Of a stretch of 64,000 nucleotides of DNA, positions 16,636 through 24,117 are shown piece after piece. Source of the stretch: Streptomyces sp. PsTaAH-137 (lineage in GTDB: Bacteria > Actinomycetota > Actinomycetes > Streptomycetales > Streptomycetaceae). The stretch covers positions 742,888-806,887 of the forward strand of contig NZ_QLLY01000001.1 in the NCBI RefSeq assembly GCF_003259365.1. Reading direction: 5' to 3'. The position numbers were made by a program, and so were the translations under genes. Numbering within the stretch: the first letter of the stretch is position 1; every line of letters begins with the position of its first letter. The notes below the pieces were generated by a model. The model made no database searches and was not told the origin of the DNA. It saw nothing but the letters and a program-made list of their open reading frames with translations.

Positions 16636-18008
16636 CAGGAACCCTGCGCGGTGCTGTCGGAGCCGACCGCCGTGGCCAGATCCTGGTCATAGGTCCTGGC
16701 CGCGTCGGCCACCGAACTCTGGCCCGTGGTCACGGACTCCATGGCCTTGGTGATGGCGTTGGAGACCTGCGGGTACTTCGGCAGCGCCGGACGGAAGTGG
16801 GTGTACTTGACCAGACCCGTGAAGAACTTGTTGGTCGGCGTGGCACCGAGGTACTTCGGGTCGGCGGCCACGTCCGTGCGGACGGCCGTCGTCGACTCGA
16901 TGATGTTCCACCGGGTGGAGTTGGCCCGGTTCTTGAGCGTCTTGATGAACTGCCAGGCCAGATCGGGGTTCTTGGCCTTCGCCGGGATGGACCAGGCCCA
17001 GCCGCCCGACATGCTGACCTTGCCGGGCGCCTGACCGTTCTGCGTCGGCATGGCCGCCGAGGCCATCGTCTTGCTCCACTCCGGCCACGGATGCGGGCCG
17101 GTCTCCAGCCAGTTGTTCGCCATCCACGAGCCGTCGATGTTGAGCGCGATCTTGTTCTCCGGCATCAGCTTCGTGCCGACCTCGGTGCCCGCGTTGGCCC
17201 CGAGCGCCGTGGACCTGGACAGGCCCAGGTTCTCGCCGTAGACCGTGTGGACGAACTCCAGCGCGTCCTTGAACCCCTGCGAACCCGTGATCCACTTCTT
17301 GGTCTTGGCGTTGTACAGTGAGTCGCCCGCGCCCTCGGTCCCGTACAGCAGCATCTCGAAGCCCTGCATGACGGACTGCTCACCGCCGGCCTGACCCGTG
17401 TACAGGTTCATCGGCGTCACGCCCGGCAGCTTCTTCTTCACGGTCCGGGCGACGTCGAGGATGTCCTCCCACGTCTTCGGCTGCCAAGGCGTCCTGATCC
17501 CGGCCTTCTTGAGCAGCTTCTGGTTGTACCAGATGCCCCGGGTGTCGGTGTCGTCCGGAACGGCGTACGTCTTGCCGTCGGTGGGGGAGGAGGCGGCCTC
17601 CTTGGCGGCCGTGGCGAACTTGTCCCAGTCGGCCCACTTCGCCACGTACGCGTCGATCGGCTTCAGATAGCCGCTGGCTATGTCGGAGTTGATCAGCGCG
17701 GTGTCCTCGTAGACCAGGTCGGGAGCGGTCGAGGGCGAGCGCATCATCAGCTGGATCTTCGTGTAGTAGTCGTTCTCCGACGCCGTGACCGGCACGATCT
17801 CGATCTTCTTGCCCGGGTGCGCCTTCTCGAAGGACGACTTCATCGAGGTCAGGAACTTCTGTTGCTTCTTGTCGTTCTGGTCCAGGTGCTGCCAGTAGAC
17901 GACCTTGATCGAATTGCCGCCGCCTGCGGCTCCCGAACCGCCGCAGCCCGCGGCGGACAACGTTGTCGCGACGGTGATCGCGAGGGCGGCGAGAAGTTTC
18001 TTGCGCAA
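16635..18008 (-). CDS. Sugar ABC transporter substrate-binding lipoprotein
   Basis: A 457-residue family 1 extracellular solute-binding protein. The lipobox is LSAAGC, with the lipidated Cys22 after a basic n-region and hydrophobic core. The mature protein shows VVYWQHLDQNDKK near its start, NSDIASGYLKPIDAYV, and GSWMANNWLETGP in the hinge region. It delivers an oligosaccharide to the two permeases encoded behind it. The alpha-mannosidase in the same operon suggests a mannose-containing ligand such as manno-oligosaccharide or glycan fragments. Expression is probably repressed by the divergent ROK protein. Confidence 0.93.
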   Translation of the reverse strand: MRKKLLAALAITVATTLSAAGCGGSGAAGGGNSIKVVYWQHLDQNDKKQQKFLTSMKSSFEKAHPGKKIEIVPVTASENDYYTKIQLMMRSPSTAPDLVYEDTALINSDIASGYLKPIDAYVAKWADWDKFATAAKEAASSPTDGKTYAVPDDTDTRGIWYNQKLLKKAGIRTPWQPKTWEDILDVARTVKKKLPGVTPMNLYTGQAGGEQSVMQGFEMLLYGTEGAGDSLYNAKTKKWITGSQGFKDALEFVHTVYGENLGLSRSTALGANAGTEVGTKLMPENKIALNIDGSWMANNWLETGPHPWPEWSKTMASAAMPTQNGQAPGKVSMSGGWAWSIPAKAKNPDLAWQFIKTLKNRANSTRWNIIESTTAVRTDVAADPKYLGATPTNKFFTGLVKYTHFRPALPKYPQVSNAITKAMESVTTGQSSVADAARTYDQDLATAVGSDSTAQGS

Positions 18009-18153
18009 GGAAATCCTCCGGGATGTGCGGCTCGTACGCCTGGCGAGGGCGCGCGACTGCGAGTGGTACGAGGGCGTAACTGCGGGAGATACGGGGCGTA
18101 CTGGAGGGCGACGCGACAGGTGCTGGTGGGGTGCGTGGTGCGTCTGGCGCCTT

Positions 18154-18179
18154 ACCTAAATCCAATGGATGGACTAAGT
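18154..18179. promoter_or_regulatory. Probable ROK-repressor operator
   Basis: ACCTAAATCCA (18154-18164) and TGGACTAAGT (18170-18179) form an imperfect inverted repeat with a TCCA/TGGA core in the otherwise GC-rich gap between the binding-protein gene and the ROK gene. ROK regulators commonly bind AT-rich inverted repeats of this layout, and its position suits control of both directions. Confidence 0.6.
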
Positions 18180-18232
18180 CAACGCCTGCTGCATAATCTC
18201 GGTGATCTCCGTGCCCGAGAGAGGAGCGTCCC

Positions 18233-19474
18233 ATGGTGCGAAGCGGCACCAACCTGCCCCGGGTCGGCGGCTACAACCAGGCCGTCGTCCTGGACGCCAT
18301 CCGCACCCGGGGACCCGTGAGCCGCGTCGAGTTGGGGCCGCTCACGGGGCTCACCAATCAGACGGTGTCCAACGTCGTACGGCGACTGCTCGACGAGGGC
18401 CTCATCGCCGAGTCGGGGCACGCCCCCTCCAGCGGCGGCAAACGCCGCACCTTACTGACGCCGCGCGCCGACGGCGCGTACGCGCTCGGGGTGCACCTCG
18501 ATCCGGACGCCGCCGTGATCGCGCTCGTCGACCTCTCCGGATCGGTGCTGCTCAGCCGCCGGTTCGCGCTGCCGCGCCCGAGCGTCCCCGAGGAGGTCGT
18601 CGACAAGGTGGCGCGCGCCGCGCTGAGGCTGCCCGAGCGCGCCGGGATCGACCGCGCCCGGCTGCTCGGCCTCGGCATCGCGACGCCCGGACCCATCGAC
18701 GGCGAGACCGGCACGGTGGTGGAGCCGCCGAACTTCGACGGCTGGAGACGGGTGCCGCTGCTCGACATGTTCGCCGGGGCGACCGGCATGGCCGTCGCGA
18801 TGGACAACGACGCGACGGCCGCGGCGATCGGCGAGCGCTGGATCGGCGGCAAGGACCGCGCGGACGGCTTCCTGTTCGTCTACATGGGCGCGGGCGTCGG
18901 CGCCGGCATCATGCTCAACAACCAGGTGCTGCGCGGCGATTCGGGCAACGCGGGAGAGATCGGCCACGTGCAGATCGAGGGCGGCGGCCGCCCCTGCGAC
19001 TGCGGGAGCACCGGCTGCCTCGGCCCGAACTGCAACCCGGCCGCCCTGGTCGACGACCTGTTCGTCCGGCACGGCGCGGAAGCCGCCCGCCGCATCGGCC
19101 TCACCGGCGAGCCCGACGCCGTACGCGCCGACTGGAAGCTGCTGCGGCGCGCGGTGCGCGCCGGGGACCCGGCGGCCTGCGAGGTGGTCCGGCTCGCGGG
19201 CCGCCGGATGGGACAGGCGGTGCGCGGAGCCGTCGCCCTGCTCGACGTGAGCCGGGTCGTCCTCGGCGGCGAGGCCCTCGCCGGTGTGGAGACGGTGCTC
19301 GGCGAGGAGATCGATGCCGCCGTCAACTCCACTTCCGTGACAAGGGTGTTGGGCCGTGTCACGGTCGAACCCAGCCTGATCGGGGAGGCGGCCGGGGCGG
19401 TGGGCGCCGCGTCCCTCGTCCTGCACGGACGGTACGCGCCGGGGTGGCGGATGCTGACGGAGGTGTCGGGGTAG
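18233..19474 (+). CDS. ROK-family transcriptional repressor
   Basis: A 413-residue NagC/XylR-like regulator. An N-terminal winged helix (GPVSRVELGPLTGLTNQTVSN, recognition helix around residues 35-60) is followed by a ROK sugar-kinase-like domain. That domain has the GLGIATPGPID motif, a DNDATAAAIGE loop, and the zinc-binding CDCGSTGCLGPNC cluster. It stands divergent from the mannoside importer operon and most likely represses it until a sugar binds. Leu74 is encoded by TTA (18452-18454), the rare bldA-dependent codon, so its translation may be tied to development. The start has AGAGGAGCG upstream. Confidence 0.93.
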   Translation: MVRSGTNLPRVGGYNQAVVLDAIRTRGPVSRVELGPLTGLTNQTVSNVVRRLLDEGLIAESGHAPSSGGKRRTLLTPRADGAYALGVHLDPDAAVIALVDLSGSVLLSRRFALPRPSVPEEVVDKVARAALRLPERAGIDRARLLGLGIATPGPIDGETGTVVEPPNFDGWRRVPLLDMFAGATGMAVAMDNDATAAAIGERWIGGKDRADGFLFVYMGAGVGAGIMLNNQVLRGDSGNAGEIGHVQIEGGGRPCDCGSTGCLGPNCNPAALVDDLFVRHGAEAARRIGLTGEPDAVRADWKLLRRAVRAGDPAACEVVRLAGRRMGQAVRGAVALLDVSRVVLGGEALAGVETVLGEEIDAAVNSTSVTRVLGRVTVEPSLIGEAAGAVGAASLVLHGRYAPGWRMLTEVSG

Positions 19475-19484
19475 GGCCGGGCGC

Positions 19485-20345
19485 TCAGCCGTGGGCGCCG
19501 GTGTAGGCGGCGAGTGCCACCGCGACGAACGAGCGGATCAGCGGACCCGTGTCGTCCGCCCGCCACGCCACCACCGCGCGGCTCGGCTCCATGTCGACCA
19601 GCGGCACCACGGCGAGCCCTGCTCCCGGTGCGTGGTCGAGGAGCGTCATCCCGACCGTGCCGTTCCACAGCACGGCCTGCCGGCACTCCTGGACCGCGCG
19701 CACCACGGGCCCCTCGCGAGGGGTTCCACCGTTCCAGTACGACTGCCAGAGCGGATCGGTGCCCTCGGGGAAGGTGAACCAGTCGCGGTCGGCGAGGTCC
19801 GCCAGGCGCAGAGCGGTCCGGTCGGCCAGCGGGTCGTCGGCACGCAGCAGCGCCCCGACCGGGTCGGCGCGCAATGCCCGGACGGCCAGTCCGGTTTCGT
19901 CGAACGGGGCGCGGGTGAGGGCGACATCGACGAGACCGGCGTGCAGTCCGCAGGTGGGGTCGGCCAGCCCGGTCTCGCGGATCCGGACGTCCACGGCCGG
20001 GTGCCGTCGCCGGTAGTCGTCGGCCAGCCGGCGTACGTCGGGGTCGGCGCTGTCGCCGAGCAGCCCGACGGTCAGGGTCGCGCCACCGGTCGCCGCCGCC
20101 ACGCGGTCGCGGGCCTGGTCGGCCCGGTCGAGCAGGGCGCGCGCCTCATGGAGCAGGACCGTCCCGGCCGGGGTGAGGGAGACTCCGGAGGGCGAGCGGT
20201 CGAACAGGACGGCGCCGAGATCCGTCTCCAGCCGTCGGATCGCCCGGCTCAGCGGCGGCTGGCTCATGTGCAGCCGCGCGGCGGCCCGCCCGAAGTGGCA
20301 CTCCTCGGCGACCGCCACGAAGTAGCGCAGCGTCCGTAGCTCCAT
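19485..20345 (-). CDS. LysR-family transcriptional regulator
   Basis: A 286-residue LysR protein. The N-terminal helix-turn-helix is clear (RYFVAVAEECHFGRAAARLH, then SQPPLSRAIRRLETDLGAVLF), followed by the two-lobe effector-binding domain. It is divergent from a DoxX-like membrane protein gene and a perfect 7+7 palindrome with the T-N11-A layout lies in the gap, right behind its start. It probably controls both itself and the DoxX gene. The inducer is unknown. Confidence 0.93.
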   Translation of the reverse strand: MELRTLRYFVAVAEECHFGRAAARLHMSQPPLSRAIRRLETDLGAVLFDRSPSGVSLTPAGTVLLHEARALLDRADQARDRVAAATGGATLTVGLLGDSADPDVRRLADDYRRRHPAVDVRIRETGLADPTCGLHAGLVDVALTRAPFDETGLAVRALRADPVGALLRADDPLADRTALRLADLADRDWFTFPEGTDPLWQSYWNGGTPREGPVVRAVQECRQAVLWNGTVGMTLLDHAPGAGLAVVPLVDMEPSRAVVAWRADDTGPLIRSFVAVALAAYTGAHG

Positions 20346-20353
20346 GCTGCGAC

Positions 20354-20370
20354 GATACCCATCGGGTATC
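20354..20370. promoter_or_regulatory. LysR operator, perfect palindrome
   Basis: GATACCC-ATC-GGGTATC is a perfect seven-base inverted repeat with a three-base centre and contains T-N11-A (T at 20356, A at 20368), the signature of LysR binding sites. It lies eight bases from the LysR start. Confidence 0.75.
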
Positions 20371-20465
20371 GGCGATGCGGAACGGGTCTTGGACAGAACG
20401 GCCCGCCCGGCCGTGGAATCGGGACAGGCGGTGCAGCACCGCCGCCGCGTCTCGAAAGGACCGCC

Positions 20466-20828
20466 GTGCACCTCGCGTACTGGATCGTCGCCGGCCTGCT
20501 GGCCCTCTTCTACCTCTACGGGGGCGGGGTGAAGCTGGTCCGGAGCCGAGATCGGTTGCGGCCGATGATGGCCTGGGTGGACAGCATGCCGATGACGGCC
20601 GTCAGGGGCATCGGCCTGATCGAGGTCCTCGGCGCACTCGGCCTCCTTCTCCCACCGCTGACCGGCATCGCCCCCTGGCTGGCCCTCGCCGCGGCTGTCG
20701 GCTTCGTCTTCCTGCAACTGGCGGCGACCTGGGTGCACCTGCGGATGGGGGACCGCAGGATCGCGCTCAATCTCGGGCTCATCGTCATCGCGGGGGTCAC
20801 TGTGTGGCTGGCGACGAGCCGGCTCTGA
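20466..20828 (+). CDS. DoxX-like family membrane protein
   Basis: A 120-residue protein with four predicted membrane helices (LAYWIVAGLLALFYLYGGGVKL; GLIEVLGALGLLLPPL; LALAAAVGFVFLQLAATWVH; LIVIAGVTVWL), the pattern of DoxX/DoxX-like proteins. These are linked to quinone or thiol-dependent redox functions in some bacteria, but the role here is not known. GTG start 20466 follows GAAAGGACC. The divergent LysR gene likely regulates it. Confidence 0.85.
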   Translation: MHLAYWIVAGLLALFYLYGGGVKLVRSRDRLRPMMAWVDSMPMTAVRGIGLIEVLGALGLLLPPLTGIAPWLALAAAVGFVFLQLAATWVHLRMGDRRIALNLGLIVIAGVTVWLATSRL

Positions 20829-20852
20829 GCAGGAGGAAGAGGGGCCGGGCCG

Positions 20853-22148
20853 TCACCCGGCGGGGTCCAGCACTTGCCGGCGCGCCCGGTCCATCGTCCG
20901 CCATTCCGGTCGCAGGCCCGCCAGGTTGGTGGTGAGGAAGTACGCGACCCCGCACACGAGCAGCACCGGCGCGAGCCCGGCCGCGGTGACCGCAGCCCCG
21001 GCGAGCAGACCGCCGAGCGGGATTCCGGCCCAGGCCAGCGAGTCACCGAGCGCGTTGACCCGGCCGAGCATGGGCCGCGGGACCCGCTCGAAGAGCACGG
21101 CGCCCAGCACCGGGTTGATGAACCCGGCCCCGAACCCGGTGACGGCGAACACCGCAAGCACCACCCCCAAAGGGGCGTCGAGCGCGAGGACCAGGAAGCG
21201 CGGCGCTCCGGCCAGCAGGAAGCCGGTGAAGAACACGGCCCGGCGCGGCAGCCGGTGCGCGGCCGCGGCGGCGATGAGGCTCCCGGCCACGGCGGCCGCC
21301 CCCATCGCGGTACCCACCAGGCCGATCGCCGCCGGGCCGTGGCCGGAGGCGTCGGCCCAGACGGGGATGAGCACCGTGGACATCGCCGCGTCCAGCAGGT
21401 TGGTGATCCCCACCGTGACGACGACGGCGAGCAGCAGCGGCTCGCGGCGAAGGAACGTGAAGCCCTCGCCGAACCGCCGCCAGTAGCCCGGCGCCGGCGC
21501 GTCCGCGGAGGCCGGAACGTCCTCGGCCGCACGCCCCATTCCGTGCGGCAGGGCAAGACCGATCAGCACCGAACCGAGCGCGAAGCAGCCCGCGTTGACG
21601 ACGAGCCCCGTCAGCGGGCCGAGCAGCATCACCAGGGCGCCGCCCGTCGCGGGGCCCACGGTGGACGCGAGCCGTTCGATCACTCCCGACAGGCCGGTGG
21701 CCCGCTCCAGCGGCACCCCGCCCCGCTCGGCCGCCTCCGGGACCATGACCTCCTTGGCCAGATCGCCCGGACCACGGGCCGCGCCGATCACCGCGACCAG
21801 CGCCAGCAGCAGGGGGAAGGACAGCAGATCCAGAGTGTGGAAGAGCGGGACGGCCGCGGCGGCGGCAGCGCTGACCAGATCCGTGGTCCAGGACACGGTG
21901 CGCGGCCCGACCCGGTCCACCAGCGGCCCTGTGAACGCCTTGACCAGCACGTACGGCGTCATCTCGACGAAGGCCACCAGCCCGGTCCGGGTGGCGCTCC
22001 CGGTCGTGACGAGCACGAACCAGGGCAGCGCCACTGCCGAGATCCGCGTCCCGGTCAGCGACACGGCCATGGCCGCCAGCACGCCGCTCAGCGGCCGTAA
22101 GGACCGCTCGCCGGGTATGCGCCCGGACTTCCCGACGCCCTCCGTCAT
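20853..22148 (-). CDS. MFS transporter, possible siderophore exporter
   Basis: A 431-residue major facilitator with about 12 membrane segments. Its cytoplasmic loop motif after helix 2 reads GPLVDRVGPRTV, as in the drug/enterobactin-exporter (EntS-like) branch. Its position next to a siderophore-interacting protein suggests siderophore export, but it has no iron box of its own that I can see. Leu17 is encoded by TTA (22098-22100), so translation may need bldA tRNA. The ATG overlaps the stop of a 38-codon upstream ORF by ATGA, so translation may be coupled. Confidence 0.88.
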   Translation of the reverse strand: MTEGVGKSGRIPGERSLRPLSGVLAAMAVSLTGTRISAVALPWFVLVTTGSATRTGLVAFVEMTPYVLVKAFTGPLVDRVGPRTVSWTTDLVSAAAAAAVPLFHTLDLLSFPLLLALVAVIGAARGPGDLAKEVMVPEAAERGGVPLERATGLSGVIERLASTVGPATGGALVMLLGPLTGLVVNAGCFALGSVLIGLALPHGMGRAAEDVPASADAPAPGYWRRFGEGFTFLRREPLLLAVVVTVGITNLLDAAMSTVLIPVWADASGHGPAAIGLVGTAMGAAAVAGSLIAAAAAHRLPRRAVFFTGFLLAGAPRFLVLALDAPLGVVLAVFAVTGFGAGFINPVLGAVLFERVPRPMLGRVNALGDSLAWAGIPLGGLLAGAAVTAAGLAPVLLVCGVAYFLTTNLAGLRPEWRTMDRARRQVLDPAG

Positions 22149-22261
22149 GCTGCCCGCGCCGCGGACGCGTCGGATTCGGGGAGGAGGCAGGTGGAGAGGT
22201 CGACCCGACCGGCGGTCTCGCGCTGTCGCAGGCGGTGGCAGTGCCCTTCGGCGTGAGGCAT
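22145..22261 (-). CDS. Small upstream ORF coupled to MFS gene (38 aa)
   Basis: An ATG-initiated 38-codon ORF whose TGA overlaps the transporter start as ATGA. It encodes an arginine-rich N-terminal part, then AGRVDLSTCLLPESDA, loosely like the DLxxxxxC end of actinobacterial leader peptides. No good ribosome site is visible. It may be a leader peptide acting through coupling, or chance. A long inverted repeat lies just before it. Confidence 0.35.
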   Translation of the reverse strand: MPHAEGHCHRLRQRETAGRVDLSTCLLPESDASAARAA

Positions 22262-22267
22262 GGGGCC

Positions 22268-22340
22268 CACGGTAGATCGTGAACGGTTCCGCGCACAGGC
22301 TTCTGTACGCAGAACCGTTCGCTCGACGGGTTCTACCGTG
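22268..22340. repeat. Nested long inverted repeat
   Basis: The outer arms CACGGTAGA (22268-22276) and TCTACCGTG (22332-22340), and the inner arms GAACGGTTC (22281-22289) and GAACCGTTC (22312-22320), are both perfect. The 73-base structure sits between the end of the siderophore-interacting protein gene and the MFS/upstream ORF. It may be a terminator, an attenuator stem or a double operator, since each inner arm is itself nearly palindromic. Confidence 0.7.
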
Positions 22341-22390
22341 ACGGACTCATCGGTGACTGCCCCAACGGCGAGTGGCGGGAACCGCCCGCC

Positions 22391-23218
22391 TCATCCCGCT
22401 TTCTGCAGCCGCGCCGCGCTGTGCTTCCAGAAGCCGGAGAACGTGATCCGGTCCTTCGGGAGACCCGCCCGGTGCAGATGGCGGCGGCCCTCCGTGGCGA
22501 GCGTCGACTCGCCGACGACGAAGGCGTATCCCGTGTCGGACACCTTCTCGTGGCGCCGCAGCTCCTCCAGAGCGGCCGCACCGGGTACGGCGCCGGCGTC
22601 GTCGCGGACCACCCAGGTCACCTGGATGCCGTCCGGCGCGTGGAGTTCGCGCCGGTCGCCGTGGGCGGGGATCTCCTGGATGACACGGCCGACGGTGCCG
22701 CGGGGGAGGGAGCGCAGGACGCCGCCCATGGCGGGCAGGCCGCTCTCGTCGGCGACCACCAGCACCTCGGAGGCGTCGTCGGGGCAGTCGAACAGCAGGC
22801 CCTGGTCGAGCAGGGCCATCGGGTCGCCCGGGGTGGTGGCGCAGGCCCAGATCGCGGCCGCGCCCTCGGCCTCACCGGTCGGACCGCAGTGCACCACGAA
22901 GTCGATGTCCAGCTCCGCCGACTCCGGACGGAAGCCCGCCACGGTGTAGTTGGCGCAGTGCGGGCGCACCTGCTCGGGGAGGGCGAGATACGGCTCCCAC
23001 CATTTGGCGCCCGACAGGTGAGGCAGCTCGAAGCTGTCCTGGTGCGGCAGTTTGAAGAAGAGCCGGAACCAGTGGTCGTAGCCGCGCCACGGGAACGTGG
23101 CGAAGGCGTCACCGGTCACCGTCACACGCTGGATCGACGGGGAGAAACGCACACTGCGCACCACTTCACCGCGGAAGAGGCCGGGGTGCTTCGGGACAAG
23201 CCTGGGGTTCTTCGACAC
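22391..23218 (-). CDS. Siderophore-interacting protein (ferric-siderophore reductase, ViuB-like)
   Basis: A 275-residue flavoprotein of the SIP family that reduces ferric siderophores in the cytoplasm to free ferrous iron. Features are RVTVTGDAFATFPWRGYDHWFRLFF with the FAD-binding beta-barrel, GPTGEAEGAAAIWA, the NAD(P)H-binding VLVVADESGLPAM, and the SIP C-terminal FVVGESTLATEGRRHL and FSGFWKHS. The GTG start lies inside a 37-base palindrome containing the iron box and no ribosome site precedes it, so the mRNA may be leaderless. Repression by iron-loaded DmdR1/IdeR is likely. Confidence 0.93.
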   Translation of the reverse strand: MSKNPRLVPKHPGLFRGEVVRSVRFSPSIQRVTVTGDAFATFPWRGYDHWFRLFFKLPHQDSFELPHLSGAKWWEPYLALPEQVRPHCANYTVAGFRPESAELDIDFVVHCGPTGEAEGAAAIWACATTPGDPMALLDQGLLFDCPDDASEVLVVADESGLPAMGGVLRSLPRGTVGRVIQEIPAHGDRRELHAPDGIQVTWVVRDDAGAVPGAAALEELRRHEKVSDTGYAFVVGESTLATEGRRHLHRAGLPKDRITFSGFWKHSAARLQKAG

Positions 23219-23250
23219 GCGGTTAGCTTAGCCTAAGCTAACCGCGTGTC
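23214..23250. promoter_or_regulatory. Iron box (DmdR/IdeR type) within a 37-base perfect palindrome
   Basis: GACACGCGGTTAGCTTAG (23214-23231), one central base, then its exact complement (23233-23250). The central 19 bases, TTAGCTTAGCCTAAGCTAA, match the DtxR/IdeR/DmdR1 consensus TTAGGTTAGGCTAACCTAA closely. The left arm includes the start codon of the siderophore-interacting protein. Confidence 0.88.
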
Positions 23251-23288
23251 ACCGGGTCGTCCGGAGCCAATTGCCGCCCATCCGTCGG

Positions 23289-24071
23289 TCAGTGCAGATA
23301 GCCCAGGCTCGTCGAGACCTGGTCGGCCTGCTCGATGACGAGGCTGCCCAGTTCGTCCGCCCGGTGGGTGAGATCCATGGCGGACAGCGAGCCCGACACC
23401 GAGAGCGCGGCGACGATGTCGCCCGACCGGTCGCGTACCGGAACCGCGAGACAGGCCCGCCCCAGGGCCAGTTCCTCGACCTCCGTGGCGTAGCCGAGGC
23501 GGCGCACCTCGTCGAGCGAGGCGACCAGCGCGTCCAGATCGGTGAAGGTGTGCTTCGTGTACGCCGGATACGTGCGTCCCAGCAGCGCCGCGACCTCGTC
23601 GTCCTTCATCCCGCTGAGCAGGGCCTTGCCCATCGCCGTGGCGTGCAAGGGAGCGAGCCGGCCGATCAGGGTGAACGAACGCGGCGCGCGGGGCCCCTCG
23701 AAGTGGCACAGGTAGAACATCTGGTCGCCCTGCCGCTCCGAGACATTGGCCCCGAGTCCCGTCTCGTGCGCCAGGTTCTGCGCGATCTGGCGGGAGGCCC
23801 GGTGGACGGGCGACTGGTTGAGGGCGACACCGGCCAGACCGACCAGGCGGGGGCCGAGCCGGTGCAGCCCGGTGCGCTCGTCGCGCGCCAGGTAGCCGAG
23901 CGATTCCAGCGCCCCCACCAGCCGGGAGACCGTGGACTGGCCGAGCCCGGTCAGGTCGACCAGTTCCGCGATCCGGCGCTCGGGCTGCTCGTCGGTGAAG
24001 TAGGTGAGCAGGGAGAGGGCCCGCTCCACGGTCTGCGTCCCGGGGCCAGCGCTACGAGATGAGGCATCCAT
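23289..24071 (-). CDS. IclR-family transcriptional regulator
   Basis: A 260-residue IclR regulator. It has an N-terminal winged helix (TVERALSLLTYFTDEQPERRIAELV, then GQSTVSRLVGALESLGYL), then the GAF-like effector domain with ATAMGKALLSG and the usual RACLAVPVRDRSGDIVAALSVSG. It precedes, on the same strand but transcribed after, the DHDPS-like and enolase-superfamily genes, and probably controls them and the MHS transporter. An inverted repeat (ATATAG-N6-CTATAT) spans the start region, indicating autoregulation. An alternative start at 24080 adds three residues. Confidence 0.92.
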   Translation of the reverse strand: MDASSRSAGPGTQTVERALSLLTYFTDEQPERRIAELVDLTGLGQSTVSRLVGALESLGYLARDERTGLHRLGPRLVGLAGVALNQSPVHRASRQIAQNLAHETGLGANVSERQGDQMFYLCHFEGPRAPRSFTLIGRLAPLHATAMGKALLSGMKDDEVAALLGRTYPAYTKHTFTDLDALVASLDEVRRLGYATEVEELALGRACLAVPVRDRSGDIVAALSVSGSLSAMDLTHRADELGSLVIEQADQVSTSLGYLH

Positions 24072-24087
24072 ATAGTGCATCCTATAT
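24070..24087. promoter_or_regulatory. Probable IclR operator
   Basis: ATATAG (24070-24075) and CTATAT (24082-24087) form a perfect inverted repeat, AT-rich in a GC-rich background, overlapping the start of the IclR gene and 30 bases past the end of the DHDPS-like gene. Confidence 0.65.
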
Positions 24088-24117
24088 CCGACGACGAGTT
24101 GATGAGGGGCGCGTCGG

